6,630 nucleotides of DNA from an uncultured Muribaculaceae bacterium (GTDB taxonomy: Bacteria; Bacteroidota; Bacteroidia; Bacteroidales; Muribaculaceae), in contig CAJUIJ010000138.1 of the NCBI GenBank assembly GCA_910586175.1, forward strand, positions 1 to 6,630, read 5' to 3'. The notes beneath the pieces were generated by a model, which was not told the origin of the DNA, did not search any database, and saw only the letters and a program-made list of their open reading frames with translations. Positions within the stretch are counted from its first letter, which is position 1; the number at the start of each line of letters is the position of its first letter. A program made the translations under genes and the position numbers. Of the stretch, positions 1-5,396 are shown in pieces.

Positions 1-48
1 CATTCAAATACCATCAGGTAGGTATCCTATAAGAAGATATTATATAAC

Positions 49-52
49 GGAG
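49..52 (+). promoter_or_regulatory. Possible ribosome binding site (GGAG)
   Basis: GGAG lies 10 bases before the ATG at 63, in an otherwise very AT-rich leader (positions 28-62). It is one of the few Shine-Dalgarno-like sequences in the window and supports the ATG at 63 as start. Bases 1-48 hold no recognisable promoter box. They may carry the tail of an upstream gene, since stops occur in all three forward frames (19-21, 30-32, 59-61), but none of the short tails is recognisable. Confidence 0.4.
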
Positions 53-62
53 ATAATATAAC

Positions 63-317
63 ATGTCATATTCCAACATAAAGAGATGGCTCGCCTCACT
101 CTCCTACCGCACCGGTGTGATAGTCATTATTGCGTGCGTGATATTCTACATAATATCGTTCGCGCAGATGCTACTTCCTATATCGGTGGCAGCCAAAAGC
201 GCATTATGGGTCATATTTTTCGGACTTGCCAAGACGGCACAATACACAGCCTTGCTGATACTTGGCAAAGCCGGGCTTGAAAGCCTTAAGCGAAAATTCG
301 GCAAATCGAGAGTCTGA
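63..317 (+). CDS. Small two-helix membrane protein, function unknown
   Basis: The 84-residue product has a short basic N-terminus (KRWLASLSYR), a first hydrophobic segment at about residues 18-38 (GVIVIIACVIFYIISF onward), a second at about 43-67 (AAKSALWVIFFGLAKTAQYTALLILG), and a basic tail (LKRKFGKSR). This is a helical hairpin, probably in the inner membrane. The end of the second helix followed by GKAGLESLKRKFG resembles, from memory, the small domain annotated as 'transporter suffix domain', which occurs alone or appended to transporters. That match is unverified. The ATG at 63 is chosen because of GGAG ten bases upstream. The gene converges on the leftward operon and ends 25 bases before the repeat cluster. 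Regulation and partner genes lie outside the window, so no function is assigned. Confidence 0.7.
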   Translation: MSYSNIKRWLASLSYRTGVIVIIACVIFYIISFAQMLLPISVAAKSALWVIFFGLAKTAQYTALLILGKAGLESLKRKFGKSRV

Positions 318-341
318 GATCCCGCCACGTCTCAATTTATG

Positions 342-396
342 GTCGTCGGCGGAGCCTCCTCTCTCCCGGTGGCTTCGCAACTGCCTGGTTCTTTGT
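342..396 (+). repeat. 55-base GC-rich direct repeat, unit 1
   Basis: The unit begins GTCGTCGGCGGAGCCTCC and ends TTGGTTCTTTGT-like (here CTGGTTCTTTGT). It abuts unit 2 with no spacer and matches it at 52 of 55 positions. Positions 348-356 (GGCGGAGCC) can form a 3-bp hairpin with a GGA loop. Confidence 0.9.
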
Positions 397-451
397 GTCG
401 TCGCCGGAGGCTCCTCTCTCCCGGTGGCTTCGCAACTGCTTGGTTCTTTGT
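397..451 (+). repeat. 55-base GC-rich direct repeat, unit 2
   Basis: This copy differs from unit 1 at unit positions 8 (G to C), 14 (C to G) and 44 (C to T). The first two changes are paired and turn the mini-hairpin GGC-GGA-GCC into GCC-GGA-GGC (403-411). The first 37 bases are complementary at 35 of 37 positions to the inverted copy at 495-531. Confidence 0.9.
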
Positions 452-494
452 GTCGTCGGCGGAGCCTCCTCTCCCCCAGTGCGCAATGCAACTC
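452..494 (+). repeat. Third, diverging direct repeat copy
   Basis: The first 22 bases repeat unit 1 (GTCGTCGGCGGAGCCTCCTCTC). The sequence then diverges (CCCCAGTGCGCAATGCAACTC) and runs into the inverted copy at 495. With that copy, 452-531 is an 80-base imperfect palindrome. The mini-hairpin GGCGGAGCC is retained at 458-466. Confidence 0.75.
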
Positions 495-531
495 GCGAAG
501 CCTCCGGGAGGGAGGAGCCTCCGGCGACGAC
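495..531 (-). repeat. Inverted copy of the 55-base repeat (first 37 bases)
   Basis: Read on the minus strand, 531 to 495 gives GTCGTCGCCGGAGGCTCC and continues to GGCTTCGC, matching unit 2 at 35 of 37 positions and unit 1 at 33 of 37. A transcript of either strand could fold unit 2 (397-433) against this arm around a 61-base loop. On the plus strand the arm is followed by As, not Ts, so it is not a standard intrinsic terminator for rightward transcription. Confidence 0.85.
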
Positions 532-533
532 CC

Positions 534-557
534 AAAAAAATAAAATTTATAATTTTA
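534..557 (-). terminator. Weak putative terminator of the leftward operon
   Basis: Read leftward after the HPPK-like stop, the sequence gives TAAAATT, loop ATA, AATTTTA, then seven Ts (positions 557 down to 534). The 7-bp stem is all A-T and therefore weak, but the immediately following T-run and the location 8 bases after the last stop fit an intrinsic terminator. The GC-rich inverted repeat just beyond could help stop transcription from either side. Confidence 0.4.
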
Positions 558-564
558 AATTCAT

Positions 565-957
565 TTAGATGGCAGCTAAGCCTATCTTAAAGAATTGCTG
601 GCGATAATCCCATGGACGTATTATCATACCGTCGGCCATTACTATGTCAATATCAATAGGCACAACACCTATTGCACGCATCTCCGCATTTCGTCCGCGC
701 TCAAGTTCGTAAGTCTTAAACAGAGACTCAAGCCCGGCGTAATCGAGCAGAGTGTCAACACAAGCCACCGAATTATTATATACAGACGAGGCACTACACA
801 CCACCTCCTTTGACGATATGGCGGGAGTCTCATATACATGAGACACCTTAATATCGCCAAACTCTGCTTGAAGCCACTTGATTGCAGCCTCCACGTTCGC
901 ACGGGAGACATTCGAGCCGATGCTCAGCACATAGGTGTGATACGCCTCCATTGTCAT
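565..957 (-). CDS. folK: Short HPPK-like protein (pterin pyrophosphokinase, FolK family)
   Basis: HPPK transfers pyrophosphate from ATP to 6-hydroxymethyl-dihydropterin in cytoplasmic folate synthesis. The 130-residue product shows the family's N-terminal SIGSN (12-16), YETP (43-46), YNNSV (60-64), ERGR (86-89) and the metal-binding DID pair (D102, D104). It is about 30 residues shorter than E. coli FolK. The arginine expected just before DxD (the R of GPR) is replaced in GVVPIDID, and the histidine expected near PHYD appears as tryptophan in RPWDY. From memory, Bacteroidales commonly carry short homologues ending soon after DxD in a WxRxY-like tail, so this may be a lineage form rather than a decayed gene. 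Pyrophosphokinase activity is therefore inferred. The ATG at 955-957 lies 1 nt after the phosphoesterase stop, and this is the last gene of the operon. A second in-frame ATG at 949-951 is also possible. Confidence 0.75.
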   Translation of the reverse strand: MTMEAYHTYVLSIGSNVSRANVEAAIKWLQAEFGDIKVSHVYETPAISSKEVVCSASSVYNNSVACVDTLLDYAGLESLFKTYELERGRNAEMRAIGVVPIDIDIVMADGMIIRPWDYRQQFFKIGLAAI

Positions 958-958
958 T

Positions 959-2182
959 CTATTTCCTCTTCAAAGTGATAAGCGTCAATTCAGATTTGGC
1001 GGCTCCTAAGCGAGCAGGAAAACCAACCTCTCCAACACCAATATTCACATACAGGCGCATCGGAGTGCCATCCTTAGCCGTTTTTTCATAAAGGCCTCCC
1101 CAATTTTCATAAATATACTGCGCCGGCGACCACTTCCAGTCACCGATTTTAAGCATAGTCTGCATGGCGTGAGTGTGCCCGGCGAGCGACAGGTCAATAT
1201 TGCTTATATCAGTTGCAACCTGATTCCAATGTTCAGGATTATGTGTGAGCAGAATCTTAAACATATTATCGTTCAGACCATGAAACTTACCCTCCTTGCC
1301 GGGATAAGACTTGCCCAAATCTCCGAGCTGGTTGAACGGTGGCTCACCCCAGTTCTCCACTCCAATCAGCACAATAGAGTCTTTGCCCTGCTTTATAAAA
1401 TCAGACTGATTCTTCAGCATCTTCATGCCGGTCAGTCTAATCATACTGTCGAGTTTCGCTATATCGCGGTTAGCACCGCCAGGCTCCTTCCAGTCTACAT
1501 ATCCGGCATAGTCATGGTTGCCATATATTCCGTATACACCATAAGGAGCCTTTAGACGCGAAAGCACAGGAACGAACGGTTGGAACTCACGGGAACGCTG
1601 GTTCACGAAATCTCCTGTAAAAAGAATAATGTCAGGATGTTTGCTATTTATTGAATCAACCAGGCGAGACACAAAAAGAGTATCATTACCCCAAGATCCG
1701 AGGTGAGCATCGCTAAACTGTATAATCTTAAAGCCATCAAATGAGGCAGGGAGTTTTTCAGAGACAATCTCCACATCATTAGTCACGATATCATGACGCG
1801 TGAAAATGACACCCCACCACATCACCACAAACAATAAAGTTGCCAAAGGCACCCCTATCATCGCCCCGAGATTACGATGCGCATGACAGAAAATACGGCC
1901 AACGAGAGAGCAAATGCAATAAACTAACTTGGGGATATAAATGGAGAGAAAAGTATAGAGCATCCACATCTGCGGATATAAATCCGCATCTTCCGAGCGT
2001 TTAGGCATGCATAGAAACGCCACGGCAAGGCCCCAGCAAAGCAGCGACAAAATCACCCAAGCCACAGTCGAAGCCGTGCGATACCTGCTGCGCACATACT
2101 TTCTGATATCTCGAAGGATGTAGGCATCGGAGCCAAACACCACAACGATAAAAAACAGTATGACCAACCAATTCAATCTCAT
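959..2182 (-). CDS. Membrane-anchored calcineurin-like metallophosphoesterase
   Basis: The 407-residue product has four predicted membrane segments (about residues 5-22, 38-58, 73-95, 107-127), followed by a complete metallophosphoesterase domain. All five motif blocks are visible: FSDAHLG with D158 and H160, GD (190-191), GNHD (221-224), a histidine in LLTHNPEHW (about 311-319), and GHTH (335-338). The architecture resembles the YkuE/YaeI group, two-metal hydrolases of phosphoesters, some acting on lipid-linked substrates; the substrate here cannot be read from sequence. The ATG at 2180-2182 is preferred over an in-frame TTG at 2198-2200: it sits 1 nt after the previous stop (TGA-T-ATG), and GGAGG in the end of the upstream gene forms a ribosome binding site. 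Position after an acyltransferase suggests, without proving, a lipid or envelope role. Confidence 0.9.
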   Translation of the reverse strand: MRLNWLVILFFIVVVFGSDAYILRDIRKYVRSRYRTASTVAWVILSLLCWGLAVAFLCMPKRSEDADLYPQMWMLYTFLSIYIPKLVYCICSLVGRIFCHAHRNLGAMIGVPLATLLFVVMWWGVIFTRHDIVTNDVEIVSEKLPASFDGFKIIQFSDAHLGSWGNDTLFVSRLVDSINSKHPDIILFTGDFVNQRSREFQPFVPVLSRLKAPYGVYGIYGNHDYAGYVDWKEPGGANRDIAKLDSMIRLTGMKMLKNQSDFIKQGKDSIVLIGVENWGEPPFNQLGDLGKSYPGKEGKFHGLNDNMFKILLTHNPEHWNQVATDISNIDLSLAGHTHAMQTMLKIGDWKWSPAQYIYENWGGLYEKTAKDGTPMRLYVNIGVGEVGFPARLGAAKSELTLITLKRK

Positions 2183-2183
2183 A

Positions 2184-3359
2184 TCACTCCATTCCTCCAA
2201 GTATTGTCTTAAGCTTATTTTTCAAAGGATTGGCATACATGACGAGCATCATCTCCAACATAAACTCACGCTCCTCAGAAGTGAGGTCATCGACTTCGAC
2301 CTTATCGAGCTGAGAATTGAAATAATTTTCAGCCTCCACACGCTGCTCCGAGGTATACTTGGAGTGGAAACGCTCCACACGATGCAACATGTCGAACGCG
2401 ATGTAGTTGATGGGGAAAATCTCATAACTACGGTGAATTGCCTGGTCGATCAGGCAACCGACATATTTGGCCGAAGTGTTATTGTCGGGAAACTCACCAA
2501 GCTGATCAATCTTGGTATTGATTCGCGGGGTAAGTTGAAAATGCACCCTACCCTTAAATTGCAGCAAGCCCGTCTCCATGCTGAAGAGGTCATCACGCTG
2601 CGATTTCTTGAAATTAGGGTCACGGCGCTTCATCAGAAACTCCTTAGCCTTAAGATAGTCATTAGGATCATACTCATATGAGATTGACACAGGCATGAGA
2701 TTAACCTCCTTAAGACGATTCATAAACGACCCCTCACCACTGAGTGCAAGCATCTTGACAAGCGACTCCTGTGTACGGTCAGAGCTATCTTTGGCACGCC
2801 CCTCTCGCTGAGCAATCCATACAGACTCATGTTTTTCAAGAATATCGTGATGAATGTAAGCCGACAGCTTCTTGGCAGCGAGCAGACCCTCACGCAAACC
2901 GGTGTTTCGCTTCACTATAAACGACTTGTTAAGACGCACCAAATCATTAATCCAATCGAACACGAGCAGATTGTTTCCAATCGCAACCTCGGTCACCGGC
3001 ATATTGCGGCGCATGAATGCAAGATTGAGAAAAGAAGCATCGAGCACAATGTCGCGATGGTTGGTGATGAAAACATAATTGAGTGCCGGATTGTAATATT
3101 TTACACCACCGAGCGAAATACCCGAAGTGGTTGTCTTGACCAACATCTCCAAAAACGGAAACATGACCTGATGCTGGAAATCATACTTATTTTCAATCTT
3201 GAGCAAATCCTCAAGCAGAGGTTGCACGTCATCAGCCGGCATGATGTAATTTATGGCATGAAGAAAACCGGGGTCCTTGACCAAGGTCTTCATCTTCTCA
3301 TGAAACACATCATCTTCATAAGGGGCTATATCACTGAAGTCTAACTGTTGGGTACTCAT
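2184..3359 (-). CDS. PlsB/PlsC-like glycerolipid acyltransferase
   Basis: The 391-residue protein carries the glycerol-phosphate acyltransferase signature in order: TNHRDIVLD (99-107, catalytic His101 and probable Asp107), a block at about 142-156 (LNKSFIVKRNTGLRE), WIAQREGRAKD (181-191, matching the EGxR substrate-binding motif), and VNLMPVSISYEYDP (219-232, the proline-containing fourth block). Such enzymes acylate glycerol-3-phosphate or lyso-phosphatidate at the inner membrane, or other lipid acceptors. The exact acceptor is unknown. No clear membrane segment is seen, so peripheral association is likely. The spacing between His and Asp is five residues, not the usual four. The roughly 90 residues before the first motif and the charged C-terminal part resemble conserved Bacteroidetes homologues as I recall them. 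The ATG at 3357-3359 overlaps the rluD stop by four bases (ATGA), indicating translational coupling. Confidence 0.88.
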   Translation of the reverse strand: MSTQQLDFSDIAPYEDDVFHEKMKTLVKDPGFLHAINYIMPADDVQPLLEDLLKIENKYDFQHQVMFPFLEMLVKTTTSGISLGGVKYYNPALNYVFITNHRDIVLDASFLNLAFMRRNMPVTEVAIGNNLLVFDWINDLVRLNKSFIVKRNTGLREGLLAAKKLSAYIHHDILEKHESVWIAQREGRAKDSSDRTQESLVKMLALSGEGSFMNRLKEVNLMPVSISYEYDPNDYLKAKEFLMKRRDPNFKKSQRDDLFSMETGLLQFKGRVHFQLTPRINTKIDQLGEFPDNNTSAKYVGCLIDQAIHRSYEIFPINYIAFDMLHRVERFHSKYTSEQRVEAENYFNSQLDKVEVDDLTSEEREFMLEMMLVMYANPLKNKLKTILGGME

Positions 3360-4468
3360 TGTCTCTGAATTTCATCTATATTGTTGCGGTTGCGCCACTT
3401 GGCAATCAGGCCCTGCATGTCGTCGGGAACAGGGGCTTCGAAAAACATCTCCCGCCCCGTGTCGGGATGCACGAATCCGAGCGTACGTGCATGCAGTGCC
3501 TGTCGCGGGCACACCGCGAAGCAGTTATCTATAAAACGTTTGTAAGTGGAAGAAGTATTTCCCTTTAATATTTTATCCCCGCCATAACGAGCGTCATTGA
3601 ACAGCGGATGTCCTTCATGAAGCATATGCACACGAATCTGATGCGTGCGTCCCGTCTCGAGCACACACTTCACAAGTGTTGTATATCCGAAACGCTCGAG
3701 CACTTCATAGTGTGTCACAGCATGTTTGCCTACATTGGGATCAGACATCACAGCCATCTGGAGCTTATTGCGCGGATTACGGGCTATGTTGCCTACAATG
3801 GTGCCCTTTTCGTCGGGAAAATCTCCCCACACCAAGGCCACATACTCCCGCTTTGTGGTCTTATGAAAAAATTGCTTGCCGAGCATTGTCTTTGCCTCAG
3901 GAGTCTTGGCAACTACAAGAAGGCCGGAAGTATCCTTGTCTATACGATGAACCAGTCCGAGGCGCGGGTCGCTGACATCGTAATCGGGATTGTCACGAAA
4001 ATGCCATGCGAGTGCATTGACCAGGGTGCCTGAATAATTGCCGTGCCCGGGATGCACCACCAAGCCGGCGGGCTTATTGACCACAAGCAACGACTTATCC
4101 TCATACACTATATCAAGCGGGATATCTTGGGCAATAATCTCGAAATCATAACGAGGGCGATCCATCACTATGCTCACCACATCGTCGGGCTTCACCTTAT
4201 AACTCGACTTGACAGCTTTACCATTAACTATTATGCAACCGGCATCGGCAGCCTGCTGCACACGGTTGCGCGAGGTCTTCTCCATCCGCTCAACCAGGAA
4301 CTTGTCGACACGCAGAAGCTTCTGACCCTTGTCGGCCACGAAACGGAAATGCTCATACAGTTCACGGCCATCAAGCACGAAAGTGGGTGCGGAAACCTCC
4401 GCCCCCTCCTCGTCAGTCATATCCTGACTCCATTCCAACGAATCATCATTATCGATTGCAACAGCCAT
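3356..4468 (-). CDS. rluD: RluD-family 23S rRNA pseudouridine synthase
   Basis: The 370-residue product has an acidic N-terminal extension (about 1-45), an S4 RNA-binding domain (about 50-105, including VDKFLVERM and VNGKAVKSSYKVKPDD), and an RluA/RluD catalytic domain. HRIDKDTSGL (174-183) holds the catalytic aspartate D177. NKPAGLVVHPG (131-141), GRTHQIRVHM and the late RQALHARTLGFVHP block are all typical of the family. The S4 domain points to RluD, which makes pseudouridines in helix 69 of 23S rRNA, rather than RluA, which lacks it; RluC remains possible. The extension makes it about 45 residues longer than E. coli RluD (326). ATG at 4466-4468 is preferred over the adjacent TTG at 4469-4471. 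It starts 10 nt after the PASTA stop, and its own stop overlaps the acyltransferase start in ATGA. Confidence 0.92.
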   Translation of the reverse strand: MAVAIDNDDSLEWSQDMTDEEGAEVSAPTFVLDGRELYEHFRFVADKGQKLLRVDKFLVERMEKTSRNRVQQAADAGCIIVNGKAVKSSYKVKPDDVVSIVMDRPRYDFEIIAQDIPLDIVYEDKSLLVVNKPAGLVVHPGHGNYSGTLVNALAWHFRDNPDYDVSDPRLGLVHRIDKDTSGLLVVAKTPEAKTMLGKQFFHKTTKREYVALVWGDFPDEKGTIVGNIARNPRNKLQMAVMSDPNVGKHAVTHYEVLERFGYTTLVKCVLETGRTHQIRVHMLHEGHPLFNDARYGGDKILKGNTSSTYKRFIDNCFAVCPRQALHARTLGFVHPDTGREMFFEAPVPDDMQGLIAKWRNRNNIDEIQRQ

Positions 4469-4478
4469 CAACTAAGTC

Positions 4479-5261
4479 TTAGAAATATTGTGAATTTTCC
4501 TCTTCCTGCTCACTTTCGCTGCCCTGTTCATTGGATTCCGGTTCCTTGGGCATAGGCGTATAGTCGGGTGAATATGACTCCTCACCACCATAAGAACCTT
4601 GTTGCCTGGACTCATTATAAGCATCAAGATACTCAAGGTTAGAGAGAGAATCCTGCAAGGCATCCAATCGTCCGTCAGAGACCTCGATTACAATCGTGGC
4701 ATTGACCGGCACCTTCTGCATCTTATGAATAGGACGCCCATTGGCGAGCACTTTCACCACGCGGTCAGTGGTGCCAAGCACCTTCACGACCTTAACCTTC
4801 TTGAAGCCGAGCTCCTCAAACTTCGCCATGGCCTGACGTTCGGAGACACCCTTCAATGCAAGTTCATTCGGGTGATTATCATCATCGAGCACCACCTCTT
4901 TAGGATGAACCGTATTGATATAAAGAAAAATCTTGCGGCCCGGCTTCACCACCGACTTGGCGCGAGGGAACTGTTCAATTACAAACCCGGGCTTCATATC
5001 CTCACGATAAAGCGAGTCACGGATATCCACCTTAAGGCCGGCATCGTGCAGACGCGATATCGCCTCGGTATAAGACATGTTTTCCACGCCCGGCACACGC
5101 ACACTACGGCCATGCTTCGTAAAAAGAGCCGTGGCCAGGTAGGCAGCATAAATGCCAAGCGCAGCGATAATCAAGATTATCACCATGTTGGCCAATACCG
5201 GATGACGGTCAATAAACTTACTTCCCCAACTATATGAATGGTCAGACTGATTAGTTCTCAC
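4479..5261 (-). CDS. Membrane-anchored PASTA-domain protein
   Basis: With a GTG start at 5259-5261 the product is 260 residues: a cytoplasmic stretch (1-23), one membrane helix (about 24-46, ANMVIILIIAALGIYAAYLA), and an outside part with two PASTA domains (about 53-117, beginning VRVPGVENMSYTEAISRL, and about 122-196, ending IVIEVSDG). A low-complexity acidic tail rich in Ser, Glu and Gln follows. PASTA domains bind peptidoglycan fragments or beta-lactams in kinases and PBPs. Here there is no kinase or transpeptidase domain, so a periplasmic wall-sensing or structural role is only inferred. The frame stays open to a TTG at 5294, but a perfect TAACTTTG box at 5283-5290 would put the transcript start near 5276, inside that longer form. 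GTG then has a short A-rich leader, usual for Bacteroidetes. This is the first gene of the operon. Confidence 0.85.
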   Translation of the reverse strand: MRTNQSDHSYSWGSKFIDRHPVLANMVIILIIAALGIYAAYLATALFTKHGRSVRVPGVENMSYTEAISRLHDAGLKVDIRDSLYREDMKPGFVIEQFPRAKSVVKPGRKIFLYINTVHPKEVVLDDDNHPNELALKGVSERQAMAKFEELGFKKVKVVKVLGTTDRVVKVLANGRPIHKMQKVPVNATIVIEVSDGRLDALQDSLSNLEYLDAYNESRQQGSYGGEESYSPDYTPMPKEPESNEQGSESEQEEENSQYF

Positions 5262-5282
5262 GAAATTTTTGGTTTTATGGCC

Positions 5283-5290
5283 CAAAGTTA
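5283..5290 (-). promoter_or_regulatory. Promoter -7 box for the leftward five-gene operon
   Basis: The minus strand reads TAACTTTG, an exact match to the Bacteroidetes -7 consensus TAnnTTTG. It lies 21 bases upstream of the GTG at 5261. I see no TTTG at the expected -33 position, which is often weak. The spacing would give a leader of roughly 15 bases. Confidence 0.6.
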
Positions 5291-5334
5291 ACAAATTTTG
5301 ATGAGATTTAGAGCCGAATTACGATAATTTTTGC

Positions 5335-5342
5335 TAACTTTG
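5335..5342 (+). promoter_or_regulatory. Promoter -7 box for bamD
   Basis: The plus strand reads TAACTTTG, the Bacteroidetes TAnnTTTG consensus, 54 bases before the bamD ATG. No convincing -33 TTTG stands at normal distance. The predicted transcript start near 5349 leaves a leader of about 48 bases that contains the hairpin at 5352-5372. Confidence 0.65.
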
Positions 5343-5351
5343 CATTTCGAA

Positions 5352-5372
5352 TGCGGGAAAGCGGTTTCCGCA
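5352..5372 (+). promoter_or_regulatory. Hairpin in the bamD 5' leader
   Basis: TGCGGGAAA (5352-5360) pairs with TTTCCGCA (5365-5372) around a GCGG loop, leaving one bulged G. The stem is 8 bp. It begins within a few bases of the predicted transcript start and ends 24 bases before the ATG, with no T-run, so it is a leader structure and not a terminator. A role in mRNA stability or translation control is inference. Confidence 0.5.
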
Positions 5373-5396
5373 CATACACAAAACGAAATTTAGAGA

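Noticed and set aside
342..531. CRISPR array
   Set aside because: The units are contiguous with no unique spacers, one copy is inverted, and no cas genes are present.
397..531. Standard intrinsic terminator formed by the GC-rich inverted repeat
   Set aside because: On the plus strand the stem is followed by As, and leftward the sequence after the stem is ACAAAGAACC, so neither direction has the needed T-run. Only the weak AT hairpin at 534-557 has one.
204..590. Several overlapping open frames on both strands across the repeat cluster, encoding Arg/Ser/Pro-rich peptides such as SLRRRHKEP
   Set aside because: The 55-base period is not a multiple of three, so the peptide changes frame at each unit. 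The frames overlap each other on both strands, and composition follows the GC-rich repeat, not coding pressure.
2183..2200. TTG at 2198-2200 as start of the metallophosphoesterase
   Set aside because: ATG at 2180-2182 lies 1 nt after the preceding stop with GGAGG upstream, and the protein then begins directly with its first membrane helix.
2160..2681. 173-residue plus-strand frame opposite the acyltransferase gene
   Set aside because: It is an antisense shadow of a well-supported gene with all acyltransferase motifs; the peptide shows no recognisable domain.
4599..5237. 212-residue plus-strand frame opposite the PASTA gene
   Set aside because: It has a His/Leu/Ile-rich antisense composition with no domain or start signal; the PASTA domains on the other strand explain the open frame.
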